Source: an uncultured Prevotellaceae bacterium (GTDB lineage: Bacteria > Bacteroidota > Bacteroidia > Bacteroidales > Bacteroidaceae). Taken from it: DNA of 38,225 nt. The translations under genes and the position numbers were made by a program. The stretch is taken from NCBI GenBank assembly GCA_900315105.1, contig OMXX01000043.1:1-38225 (forward strand), in the 5' to 3' direction. Under the pieces are notes generated by a model. That model did not search any database. It was given only the letters and a program-made list of their open reading frames with translations, and was not told where the DNA came from. The stretch's first letter is position 1; the number at the start of each line of letters is the position of its first letter. Below, piece after piece: positions 25,832 through 35,145 of the stretch.

Positions 25832-26581
25832 CTAGAATTTAATAAAGGGTACAACTTCAATGATAAATCGCTTGTTTAAACCTTCAGGATCGTTACTTTG
25901 AGGGTCTGTTTGTCTAGTATGCCTACCTTTACCATAGTAACCAGAGCCGGAAACAAACACCTCTCCGCCAAGTTTCTCAATCTGATCTACAACCCCGATT
26001 TTCTTCCATAAGTAATAGAGATTTCGTGCTCTCCTATAACTCAATGTATCTGCATATTGAATACTACGCCATGAGGGAGTCGTCCCATATTTCTGAGCTG
26101 CTCGTCCTTCAACAACGACTTTGAATCCAACATTCTTTTCTGAAGGGAATTTTTCCAATATATTAGTCAACTCCCTTCCCGCTGCCTCTAATTTTTCATT
26201 GAATCTTTGAGGAATCGTAGAACTTTCACTTGCAAATGAAACATCAATAATACATTCATATCGCCGGTATTTACTATCAAAATGATAATATTCGTGTTCT
26301 AAGGCTTCCTGTGCCTTATCGAATTCTTTGACCCGCTCGTACAATTCTGCATTTGACACAAGCTTTTCAAGTTTCTCTTTATCGACATCAGACAAGTCAC
26401 CAGTCTTAGAGCCTCCTGCCATCTCTATCAGGGTGCTCATAAGTTTTTCCTTTTCTTTGAAATTGTTATAAGCGATTATACTGGCAATTATAAACACGAT
26501 TAACAACCCTGACATTAGGTCAGTGTAGTTTTGCCAGAAATTATGTTCTTCTCCGTTATCACGGAACAAAAATTTACTCAT
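25832..26581 (-). CDS. zorB: ZorB-like MotB/OmpA-family motor subunit
   Basis: This 249-residue protein has the MotB/ZorB plan. It has a short cytoplasmic N-terminus, then one membrane helix beginning FWQNYTDLMSGLLIVFIIA (about 15-36). D21 in YTDLMSG is the equivalent of the proton-carrying aspartate of MotB. A linker coiled coil follows, then a periplasmic OmpA-type peptidoglycan-binding domain (about 110-249) with VVVEGRA, LSYRRARNLYYLW and NKRFIIEVVP. It overlaps the zorA-like gene by 4 nt (ATGA). In Zorya, ZorA and ZorB form an ion-driven rotary complex anchored in the cell wall that is thought to signal phage attack to cytoplasmic effectors. The partners downstream here differ from Zorya types I and II. 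Assignment as a ZorAB-type pair is strong; membership in a named subtype is not claimed. Confidence 0.83.
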   Translation of the reverse strand: MSKFLFRDNGEEHNFWQNYTDLMSGLLIVFIIASIIAYNNFKEKEKLMSTLIEMAGGSKTGDLSDVDKEKLEKLVSNAELYERVKEFDKAQEALEHEYYHFDSKYRRYECIIDVSFASESSTIPQRFNEKLEAAGRELTNILEKFPSEKNVGFKVVVEGRAAQKYGTTPSWRSIQYADTLSYRRARNLYYLWKKIGVVDQIEKLGGEVFVSGSGYYGKGRHTRQTDPQSNDPEGLNKRFIIEVVPFIKF

Positions 26582-28080
26582 CTATTTGTAATTTTATTAA
26601 GCATTGATTCCAATTTCTGCAACTCTACAATAGCTCCACTAACAGAACTAATCTGCTTGGTGAGTTGTTCGATATTCTCCTGGCGTTCTTCGAGGATGTC
26701 AAGAATCTCAGAAATCTTGTTGTTTGTCTCTTCAACAGCTTGCAGACTCTTATTATTGGCAGCAATTAGCTTTTCTGAAGATTCATTAGTTCTATGAGCA
26801 ACACTAACAGCATCACCATATGCAAGTACTGCTTGATCGTAGTTTTGACGTATCTCTGCAACAAGACTTTCAATAAACTTGTATGCAGAATTAAGTGATT
26901 CTACATTCGTCGTTATTGCTGTGCTGAGTGTTGAGCACTGTGTGGCAATCAAACTTTGGATGTTTGTAACAAATCCAGACATGGACTCTCTCAGGTCTGC
27001 CGTTGCTTTCTCATTCATGTTGAGAGTACTTGTAAGCACGTCAGAAGTTGCCTCCTGATAAGCCGTCCTGAGGTCAACCATCTGCTGGAGGCTCTGAACA
27101 TTGTGCTCTTGTACCTTAGAGTATTCAATTTGCATCTGTTCTGTGAGCTTTGTCGCAAAATCAGAATTCTGCTCTGACAGTTTATTAGCGAGGGTATCAT
27201 AGTTCGTAATAATCGTGTTAAGACGTTCTGATTGCTGGGAATTTAGAGCTGCAAGTGATTCCTGAACCTTAGAAGTGAGATTGCCAAGAACCTCTGTTAC
27301 AGATGTCGTAATGGTGCCTATCTCAGTATTAGTATTATTCATCATCGTCTCGACAGACTGACGCTGGTTATTGATGATTTCATTAGACACATTACTCAAA
27401 CGCTCTGTAATTGAAGTAAGAACCTGACTTGTTTTGGTAAATTGTTCTTCTCCAAAATTCTGGACTTGCTGCTGGATGGCACCATGCATCTGCTTGAATA
27501 TTTCATCCATACGATTAACAAAGCCATCAATAAATTCTTTAAGAATCTCACTTTGGTGACTAATGTTGTCGTTAAGTTTTTCGTTATATTCCCTGTTCTT
27601 CTCCTCTTGATCTTTGTGTAGCTGAATCAATTCCGATAACAGTTCATTGTGTTTAGCCCAAATAGTCCGATTATCGGTTAACTTCTTTGTGTTAACAGCA
27701 GTGTCTCGAATATACTCTTCTGGAGTCATATTCCCGAGTTTGCTATTATCTTCGACCTCTTCTTGTGCGAATTTAACTTTAGACCATATCGTAACTACAA
27801 GGGCACCTACCAAACCTATTATAGAAGTGGTGAAAGCGGGGACAAGACTCCTAATGAGTTCTAAAATATCCGCATTTACGCCCTCCGCTGTTTTAACATC
27901 GTGAAGTGACAGGCATATAGCCAAAAAAGTTCCTAGAAGTCCAAGCGATGTCCACACTCCAGGAAGGCTCGTTAACAACGGTCTAGATTTTGTTTCGTTA
28001 TACTTATTATTGCACCAAAATGTAGCAATCAATCCAAGGGCCAGTACTACAATGTTCCACCAGTTAATAATTAGACTCAT
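26578..28080 (-). CDS. zorA: ZorA-like MotA/ExbB-family motor subunit with long cytoplasmic tail
   Basis: This 500-residue protein has membrane helices at about 7-23, 41-59 (WTSLGLLGTFLAICLSL) and 80-99 (PAFTTSIIGLVGALVVTIW). The last two are the ion-channel-lining helices of the MotA/TolQ/ExbB/ZorA family. Residues about 150-495 are one long coiled-coil tail rich in Gln, Asn, Ser and Thr, matching the long intracellular tail of ZorA and unlike MotA or ExbB. The overlap with the zorB-like gene supports a stoichiometric complex. It begins 40 nt after the hsdR stop, the largest gap in the array, so the motor module may have been joined to the type I module here. The tail is where cytoplasmic effectors are expected to be recruited. 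Confidence 0.83.
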   Translation of the reverse strand: MSLIINWWNIVVLALGLIATFWCNNKYNETKSRPLLTSLPGVWTSLGLLGTFLAICLSLHDVKTAEGVNADILELIRSLVPAFTTSIIGLVGALVVTIWSKVKFAQEEVEDNSKLGNMTPEEYIRDTAVNTKKLTDNRTIWAKHNELLSELIQLHKDQEEKNREYNEKLNDNISHQSEILKEFIDGFVNRMDEIFKQMHGAIQQQVQNFGEEQFTKTSQVLTSITERLSNVSNEIINNQRQSVETMMNNTNTEIGTITTSVTEVLGNLTSKVQESLAALNSQQSERLNTIITNYDTLANKLSEQNSDFATKLTEQMQIEYSKVQEHNVQSLQQMVDLRTAYQEATSDVLTSTLNMNEKATADLRESMSGFVTNIQSLIATQCSTLSTAITTNVESLNSAYKFIESLVAEIRQNYDQAVLAYGDAVSVAHRTNESSEKLIAANNKSLQAVEETNNKISEILDILEERQENIEQLTKQISSVSGAIVELQKLESMLNKITNR

Positions 28081-28120
28081 ATACTTTAATATATTTTTTT
28101 GAATGTCAAACTAAATTTAA

Positions 28121-30172
28121 TTATGCTGTTGCTAAAATCACTTGATGAATTTGTTTCACGAAATCCTTCAGCTTAACGAAATTGTCGCCAAAGGTGACAC
28201 GCCAATTGAGAGCCTTCAAAGGGTACTCCATGAAGTTCCTTGTCTCAATGTCGCCATTTACACTTACATAGTCCAAAATGTTCTTTAGATAAAGTTCCTG
28301 TTCTGAGGTCAAATTGTTGCCCTCAATGAAATTCTGGTATATCTGTAATGCCTTCTTACGGTCTATGCCATTGATAACTCGTATGAATGCAGCGACATTG
28401 TTTTTGTAAGGATGTCCATCTGCCAGTTCTTCAAAGTCATCCTTAGAACCAAGCTCCTCAAAGAAGACTCGCTCCAACTCTGCAAAATCAGCAGAAGTGA
28501 GTTGCTCGAAATCTTGTATCTTACGAAGGGTCGGATTATCCGTGTTCTGGGCTAAGTAATCAACGACTCGTTGTTTATATGTGGTTTGGATGATGACATC
28601 CTCACCACCTTCAACGGTTTCGTAAGGATCTTCAATGTCTATGATAAACTTCTTTGTCTTACGTGTCTCTTCAAGGAGTTTGATGAGGTCTCGTAATTCG
28701 GTACGCACACTTTCCAAACTGTCCAGAGATTCATTCTCCCAGAACTGAGGCTTTTGAACTTTACGGATTGTATCGATGCGGGTCATCACCGCTGGAACAG
28801 TTCCTTTCTTCTCTAAGTGAGCTGCTATATTAACAACCACTTGCCGGAACTGTCCTACGCGAACAGTAGAATCAATGTGAGCCAGTTGCAGGTGAAGCAT
28901 GATTACATCAAACTTCTTGGCAGATTCATCATCGTCATCTTGGGGAATGAGCTTCCCTATCTCTTTTAGGCGCAAAACATCTACGTCAGAAAGATAAGTC
29001 CATTTCTCCTTTTCCCGGAAGGGCTCAATGATATTCCAATACGGACGGGCATCCTTACGTTCTTTCACTATACCGTTAACCTGTTGGTGCAAAAGAGCCT
29101 TCAGGTCATCGTGCATATTCTTATCAAATTCCTTTTCCTGGTGTTCTGCACTCTGCAACTCCTTGGCAATATCAAGTCTCAAAGAAAAAAGCCTTTCTGT
29201 GAGTGATTTGCTATTTGAAGGGTCAATGCCATCAGGATTTTTAGAGAAATAGTCGAAGTTTCCACACCAGTCAAAGATATAGAACAGTTCTTTGTCTTTG
29301 CCATCTCCAAAGATATTTGGGCACAGACGGGTCCCACGACCAATCATTTGCTCAAACTTAATCTTGGATTTCACAATCTTGAAGAATACCAGATTTAGGA
29401 TTTCAGGTACATCTATACCTGTGTCAAGCATATCAACGCTGACAGCAATCTGTGGCAATTTCTCAGGAGTCTTGAATTCGCGGATAATCTTATCGTGGTG
29501 CTTTACTTGATTATCGATCAGCTGACAGTAATCAGCCCCTCGGTTTGGATATAAAGCATGGAATCGCTCCACGATCCTCTCAGCGTGTTTATGATTATAG
29601 GCAAAAATAATGGTCTTTCCAATATCTTCACCGCTCTTAATCTTCAAACCGCTTTCCATCAACTCCGATAAAACATTGTCGATGGTGTCATCATTGATGA
29701 GGTAACGGAAAATTTCATTACCCTCAATGTCTCGATGGTAATCTGCATTGGGGTCGATGCCTTTCAGCATTTTCTCATAATCCCATACCTTTTCAAGCTC
29801 GTCACGCTGTTCCTTAGTCAACTCATCATATTTGATGCCATTGTTAATCATCTTTGAATTATGACGTTTTGCCTTATAACAAACGAGATAGCCATCTTTG
29901 ACAGCTTCGTCGAAGGTATATTCAAAGTTTGGCTCGTCTTCCAGTTCAAGGAGCTTAAAGGTGTTCTTGTCAATCTCATCCCTTGGTGTTGCTGTCAAGC
30001 CAATCAATAGTGAATCGAAATACTGGAAGATAGCTCCATACTTACCGAAAACAGAGCGGTGTGCCTCGTCAATAATGATAAGGTCAAAGTGGCCGACACT
30101 AAACTTTGCATCAATATCATTGATATAGTTTATCATCGTCTGGTAAGTAGAAAAGACGAAGCGAGCCTCCAA
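28121..30172 (-). pseudogene. hsdR: hsdR, 3' fragment (helicase and C-terminal domains)
   Basis: This is the downstream 683 codons of the type I restriction subunit, in a different frame from the 5' fragment. It starts in the middle of the helicase core: ARFVFSTYQTMINYI, DEAH box IIIDEAHRSVFGKYG, motif III GLTATP, the motif near DTGIDVPEI and motif VI QMIGRGTR, then an EcoEI-type C-terminal region. Its apparent TTG start is an artefact of the break. No promoter or ribosome site lies in front, although it could be translated by reinitiation. Without Walker A and the nuclease domain it cannot work alone. The zorA-like gene follows after 40 nt. Confidence 0.75.
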
Positions 30173-31407
30173 ATCTGGTTCGTCAGTGCCTGGCCAACCA
30201 ATTCTGTACGGTCTGCAAGAAACAGAACGTTCTTAATCCAGTTATTATTGGCAAGAAGCTTGCAAAGTGAAATGCTGACGCGAGTCTTTCCTGTACCAGT
30301 TGCAAGCACAAGCAAACCACGTCGATGCTTCAGATTCAACCATTCCACAAGGCTCTTGATAGCCGTCTTCTGATATGGACGGTTTGTGATGGCTTCATCG
30401 ATGGTCAAGTCTGTGATGTCAGCACGGCCACGCTTTTGAATCAGATATTCCAAATCATCGTGGCTATGGAATGAAATAACATCACGGTCTGGGTAGCCCA
30501 AACCGTCAATGACCTTTGTTACATAGCCGTTGGTATAATAGATTACAGGGCGAACGCCGTACTTAGCTTCTAAGCAATCCGCATACATAATTGCTTGTTT
30601 TCTGCCTTTTCCGGCATTCTGGATGGTACTCTTTGCCTCGATAACAGCCAAAGGTTTTCCTCCTTTACTGAATAGCACATAGTCGCAATAGCCAATACCA
30701 CTTGGCGTAGGCATTCCTTCTACCTTTATCTCGATACCGGCTTTGCCACCTTGTATGTCGCCCTTTACCGTAAGGATGTCCCATTTCGCTTCATTGAGCA
30801 TATAGTCAATAAGGCACTTTCTGGTAATAGCTTCACTGGCAAGAGACTCTTTCGGCTTCTCACCTGGTTTGGTCGGATTCTGAATCGCAGACTGCGGAAC
30901 GCTGTTCACCACATCTATGGCGACTTGAGGCTCATCTGTAGATACAACATGTACGCCAGGAAATACCTGTGGCACAAGGGTGGCATCAAATGCCTTTATG
31001 TTTTTCAAAGCTTTCCATCGATAAAGGAAGCCACTTACGACATAATACAGAGAGCGAAGACAGATGAAAGCATCGTTCTTCTTAATCTCTTGAGCACCAG
31101 TATGAGAGGCATAATTGCCAATCTTCTTGACAGTGCGAATATCTCGTTCAAATTCCCAGTCATAATCAATGAAGGCATCTATCTCAGGACGTTTTAACAT
31201 CTCGTTAAGCGTTTCATGCTTATCGAGTGTCACTGAAGCCATAGCCAGATGATTCTTTACCAACCATTCCAAAGCCTTGCGGGCATTGGTGGCCGATTCC
31301 TCTGGGAAGGAACTCTGGAATATTTCTGCCTTATCGCAGTATGCGTGCAGTTGGCTAAAGTCAGGTATGTGCTGAGCCAAAAGCTGGATAAAGTCGAAAT
31401 TCTTCAT
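30133..31407 (-). pseudogene. hsdR: hsdR, 5' fragment (DUF4145, nuclease and Walker A)
   Basis: This is the upstream 424 codons of the type I restriction endonuclease subunit. It contains a DUF4145-like N-terminal domain (about 1-135) and a PD-(D/E)XK nuclease (GYCDYVLF with D242, then VIEAKS with E257 and K259). The helicase Walker A is LATGTGKT (368-375), followed by NVLFLADRTELVGQA. The last 17 codons, from about residue 408, are out of frame and end in a stop at 30133. A -1 shift near 30190 would rejoin the 3' fragment, but the joint would still be about 15-20 residues shorter here than I expect for this family. This suggests a deletion rather than a single sequencing error. The gene starts 11 nt after hsdS. 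Restriction by this subunit is probably lost. Confidence 0.78.
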
Positions 31408-31418
31408 GTCGTAATTAT

Positions 31419-32573
31419 TTAATCAAACCAATACTGCATCCTTGATGCCAGTAATGTTTCTAAATCATTTATTGTAGATATAATTTTTTGTTTCTGTTTA
31501 TCTATCGCCTCAATTCTATTTGCAAATTCTTGTTGGAGAGAAAGAGGTGGAAGGTAGACAGGAATACTTTCAATTTCTTTCGTGGAAATATGAGTAACTT
31601 TGAATCCTTTTGCATACTTAGCCTTTTCGTTAAAGAAAGCCTTAGTCATCGTGTAATATGAAAGAAATGTACCATTTTGTTCGTGATGAAGAATTGCAGC
31701 ATCGGAACCGATAACAATATCATAATCACCTAACCATGCGGTACTTTTACACGAACCTTCAACATCTTCACTTGTTATAGCCATTATGAGATCACCTGTA
31801 TGGGCAATTTTGTATTTAGGCAATAGCGATTTTGGTATAGAAGCATAATGCCTTTTTGTTGTTGGGCCCAAAATTGTATGCAGTTGTCCATAATGAATAC
31901 ATGGTAATCCTTCGTCAACAAAATCTTTCTTAGATATGCCAGCACCTCTTTCAATAGTTCCCAATTCTCCAAACGTCTTCACCTCCCATCCTTTTTCGTT
32001 CTCAACAGGGTCTCCAAACATATCATAGAAAATGCTCAGTTCAAGCATTTCAAGGTCGCTCATTTGAGACTTCTTCTGCCCAATTAGCTCGTTTATTTTG
32101 TTTAGTTCAGAAACGATGGATAACTGCTCAGAGAGAGAAGGAAATCCGATTTTGTGTTGAGAAATAATAGCTTTATTCAACGTCAATCCCATTACGGCTT
32201 TATTAGCTCCTTCCCATTTATATCCCTGTAGGTAATAATACAGAAAGTCAGGACTTATATCGAAGCCTTCCTTTAAGTTGAAGGCCATAATTGCTTCATT
32301 AGTATAAAGATCTCTTGCTGCAATAGCACACTTTCCCACAGTTAATTTGAAACTCATTATAACTGTGCCTTTCTTAACTTTACGAATATTTGTTGCTGTG
32401 ACAGCTTCGTCTGTTATATGTTCATTTGAATCAAAAATTTCTTTTTTAACCATATCACGAATTGACACCCAAACGTTGTCTCCACCAAAATAATCAGGTG
32501 TCTTTCTGTCTGGAGTCTTGCCCATTTGGAGGTCAAAAACTTCATCAAATCTATGTAATGCCCAGTCTTTCAT
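31419..32573 (-). CDS. hsdS: HsdS, type I DNA specificity subunit
   Basis: This 384-residue protein has two target-recognition domains and two conserved helical spacers. The first unit runs to about residue 185 (GKTPDRKTPDYFGG, then GFPSLSEQLSIVSELNKI). The second starts at KGWEVKTFGELGTIERGAGIS and ends YLPPLSLQQEFANRIEAIDKQK. The start at 32573 is chosen over 32597 because GGAGG lies 8 nt upstream of it and its ATGA overlaps the hsdM stop. HsdS would place HsdM on a bipartite recognition sequence. No second hsdS, inverted repeats or recombinase gene is nearby, so domain shuffling by inversion is not indicated. The gene looks intact. Confidence 0.9.
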   Translation of the reverse strand: MKDWALHRFDEVFDLQMGKTPDRKTPDYFGGDNVWVSIRDMVKKEIFDSNEHITDEAVTATNIRKVKKGTVIMSFKLTVGKCAIAARDLYTNEAIMAFNLKEGFDISPDFLYYYLQGYKWEGANKAVMGLTLNKAIISQHKIGFPSLSEQLSIVSELNKINELIGQKKSQMSDLEMLELSIFYDMFGDPVENEKGWEVKTFGELGTIERGAGISKKDFVDEGLPCIHYGQLHTILGPTTKRHYASIPKSLLPKYKIAHTGDLIMAITSEDVEGSCKSTAWLGDYDIVIGSDAAILHHEQNGTFLSYYTMTKAFFNEKAKYAKGFKVTHISTKEIESIPVYLPPLSLQQEFANRIEAIDKQKQKIISTINDLETLLASRMQYWFD

Positions 32574-34090
32574 TTCTTTTCCTCCAACATATAGCATAGT
32601 TCTTTATATCCTTTTAGAAATTTCCCTTCAGTTTCATCTATACGCTGAAGAATGTCTTCCACAGGCTCGTATTCAATTTTCTCACGCTCCACCTCCTTGT
32701 ATTTGTTAAAAGAGAGATCATAGCCATTTTGACGAATGTCTTCGACAGACACAAAGAAACTCTGCTCTTTGCGTGTCCTGGATTCCTCCGCTTTGAGATT
32801 GTGAAAGCGTGATACAATATCTGGTATATCGTTTTCGGAGATTGCACTACGCTTGTCATCGAGTGAAAAGCCATCTGCCTTCATATCGTAAAACCAAACT
32901 TTATCAGTACCGCCACTATTAGTCTTGGTAAAGATAAGCACGGCTGTACTAACTCCTGCATAGGGTTTGAATACACCACTTGGCATAGAAATGACGGCTC
33001 TGAGCTGTTGGTTGTCAACGATTTCCTTACGGATGGCAACATGTGCTTTACTTGTACCAAACAATACTCCGTCAGGAACAATGCTGGCACAGCGGCCTCC
33101 AATCTCCAATGAGCGAACAAACTGAGCGAGAAACAGCAATTCTGTCTTGCTTGTATTAGCGTATGCAAGGATTTTCTTGTTTACATTGCCTTTGTCTAAA
33201 CTTCCCGCAAAAGGAGGATTGGCCATGATGAGCGAATAGCAGTTTTGGTCTTCATTCTGCTCAGACAGAGAATCACGCCACGCCAGGTTTGGACTACTGA
33301 TGTCATGGAGCAGAAGGTTCATAGCTCCAATACGGAGCATGGTCTGATCAGTGTCATAGCCATTTATCAAGCTTGTCTTGATGTGTTGAACGCCGCCACT
33401 GTCATACATGGCCATCTTGTGGTTCTCCTTGATGTACTTAACAGCTTCGACGAGGAATCCGGCACTACCCATTGCGGGGTCACAAATGTAGTCCTGTGGG
33501 GTTGGCTCCATCAACTCTACAATCATACGGATGATATGTCGAGGTGTGCGGAACTGTCCATTTGTACCAGAAGCGGCCATCTTACCAAGGATGTACTCAT
33601 AGACATCACCCATTGCGTCACGATTGTTCATGTCGAGTGAATCTACTCCGTCCACAACCTTGGTAAGGGTGCGAGCATTGGGGATAAGAAAGATTGCCGA
33701 CTTCATGTAGCGGCTATAGGCACTTTCTTCGCCTGTTCCAATGTGTTTGATGAACTCGAACACGCTTTGGCGAACAATCTTGAACATGTTGTCCGAGCCG
33801 AAGTTCTTAAACACATGCCAACGCAGGTTCTCGTATGGAATACCGGCCTTTTCCTCTTCGCTGACAGCTTCAGGATTTACCCATAACTGTCCAGCAGGGA
33901 AAGTCGGATTCTCTACTTCTGCGCCCCAATCACGAGCATTCTCTTCTTCCTGAAGCTGCTTGTCATCGAGCATCTTCATGAAGAAGATGTACGTCATCTG
34001 TTCAAGTACTGTAATGGGATTAGTAATACCAGCCACAAAGAATGTGTCCCAAATCTGGTCAATCTTGTTTTTTATCTCACCTGTTATCAT
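32570..34090 (-). CDS. hsdM: HsdM, type I adenine-N6 DNA methyltransferase
   Basis: This 506-residue protein has an HsdM N-terminal helical domain (about 1-150) and a gamma-class N6-adenine methyltransferase domain. SAM-binding motif I is DPAMGSAGF (204-212) and catalytic motif IV is NPPF (291-294). The family landmark QFRTPRHIIRMIVELM is at about 179-194. The C-terminal helix region contacts HsdS. All catalytic residues are present, so it should methylate the HsdS target and protect self DNA. It lies 14 nt after the response-regulator gene and overlaps hsdS by 4 nt. The contrast with the upstream methylase-like kinase, which lacks NPPF, is useful for comparison. Confidence 0.93.
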   Translation of the reverse strand: MITGEIKNKIDQIWDTFFVAGITNPITVLEQMTYIFFMKMLDDKQLQEEENARDWGAEVENPTFPAGQLWVNPEAVSEEEKAGIPYENLRWHVFKNFGSDNMFKIVRQSVFEFIKHIGTGEESAYSRYMKSAIFLIPNARTLTKVVDGVDSLDMNNRDAMGDVYEYILGKMAASGTNGQFRTPRHIIRMIVELMEPTPQDYICDPAMGSAGFLVEAVKYIKENHKMAMYDSGGVQHIKTSLINGYDTDQTMLRIGAMNLLLHDISSPNLAWRDSLSEQNEDQNCYSLIMANPPFAGSLDKGNVNKKILAYANTSKTELLFLAQFVRSLEIGGRCASIVPDGVLFGTSKAHVAIRKEIVDNQQLRAVISMPSGVFKPYAGVSTAVLIFTKTNSGGTDKVWFYDMKADGFSLDDKRSAISENDIPDIVSRFHNLKAEESRTRKEQSFFVSVEDIRQNGYDLSFNKYKEVEREKIEYEPVEDILQRIDETEGKFLKGYKELCYMLEEKK

Positions 34091-34104
34091 ATTGCGAATG
34101 ATTA

Positions 34105-35145
34105 TTATCTAGTTGTAGAACTTATATATAATGGAGCACGTAGCTCTCCATTGATTAATTTCTCATTGGTTTCACCATACCATCTGATTACATCCATTAC
34201 CTGATAGAGGCAAGAACGGAAGAGGAATGGAGAATGGGCTTCTTGAACATATTCAGAAACGCCAAGATTAAGATTCTGCATCTTATGAGATCCATCTTGA
34301 ATGGTATCAATTAGTTTGTCTATTGAGTACCCAATAGCTTTAGGCATTACATCGTCAATAGGTTTAGATCCACTGAAACCTTTCCAATAGCTTACATTCT
34401 GACTTGAATTTTTGTCATAATATGAAATATAAGTATAGAAGTTCTTGAAATTATTGAGAGAACGTATTTCTTTTGGAACGATGTCGTTAGCCTTGCATCC
34501 TTCCATTATTTGTTCCATAATACCACGTAGTTGATTAAATAAATCAACGCTTTGATCAAAGTTCTTATCTCTTGCTTCATCAAGAAGGAACTGATGAAGA
34601 TGCTCTGCACATTGCTTATCAACACTCTTCGCAATGTTAATTAGCGACTGATATTTCTTCTTAACCAAGAATTCAACTGAATGAATATGGTCAACGTCTT
34701 TGATAATCTTATCTGCCAGTTTGTCAATATTTCCTTTCTGAATGAGCCTTTCAGTCTTTATGAAATAGTCAATTTCACCGTTCTTGCATATCTCCTGAAG
34801 CAAGATCTTCCTTGCTGTATAAAGGAAGAACGGAATGTCGCGTTTAACATTAAAGAGTTCAATGAAGGAGACTGTATGAATTAGACCGCTAATGTCATCA
34901 GATTCAACATACTCCACTTCACCTTTAGAGAAATTACCGTCAACGATGACAGCATCGATCTTGTCTTTATAACACTCAATAGCATCTTTCAATGCTTCTG
35001 AGGTAGCCACATATTTCAAGACTTCGATTCGTTTGTCATCGAAAAGCTTACGAATGGCGGCGTCTTTTTTTAGGGTGTCGCACTCGTCATCGGCCCATAT
35101 TACATTATACACATTCACACTCATATTCAATGTATTTTGTGTCAT
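34105..35145 (-). CDS. Receiver-domain response regulator with unknown output domain
   Basis: This 346-residue protein has a CheY-like receiver at its N-terminus with all key positions: acidic pocket D19-D20 (VIWADDE), phosphoacceptor D69 (VIVDGNF), T110 (FFLYTAR) and K130 (DYFIKTE). The remaining 200 residues are predicted helical and match no DNA-binding, cyclase or HD-type output that I recognise. Two starts are possible, 35145 or 35124 (MSVNVYN). Both overlap the kinase gene (41 or 20 nt), implying translational coupling, and neither has a clear Shine-Dalgarno. The kinase-like partner immediately upstream makes this a two-component pair. Because the C-terminal part is not HTH-like, the output may be protein-protein control of restriction or motor components rather than transcription. 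Confidence 0.8.
   Translation of the reverse strand: MTQNTLNMSVNVYNVIWADDECDTLKKDAAIRKLFDDKRIEVLKYVATSEALKDAIECYKDKIDAVIVDGNFSKGEVEYVESDDISGLIHTVSFIELFNVKRDIPFFLYTARKILLQEICKNGEIDYFIKTERLIQKGNIDKLADKIIKDVDHIHSVEFLVKKKYQSLINIAKSVDKQCAEHLHQFLLDEARDKNFDQSVDLFNQLRGIMEQIMEGCKANDIVPKEIRSLNNFKNFYTYISYYDKNSSQNVSYWKGFSGSKPIDDVMPKAIGYSIDKLIDTIQDGSHKMQNLNLGVSEYVQEAHSPFLFRSCLYQVMDVIRWYGETNEKLINGELRAPLYISSTTR

Noticed and set aside
28107..28114. Internal promoter before the zorA-like gene
   Set aside because: TTAGTTTG on the minus strand is one base off the -7 box and has no clear -33 partner. It lies in the 40-nt gap after hsdR. Too weak to annotate, though it is the only plausible internal break.
30133..30210. 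Programmed ribosomal frameshift in hsdR
   Set aside because: No slippery heptamer or downstream stem was found near the frame change, and the joined protein would still be too short in that segment.
31419..32573. Phase-variable hsdS by site-specific inversion
   Set aside because: Bacteroidales often have several hsdS cassettes and a tyrosine recombinase, but here there is one complete hsdS and no recombinase or inverted copies nearby.
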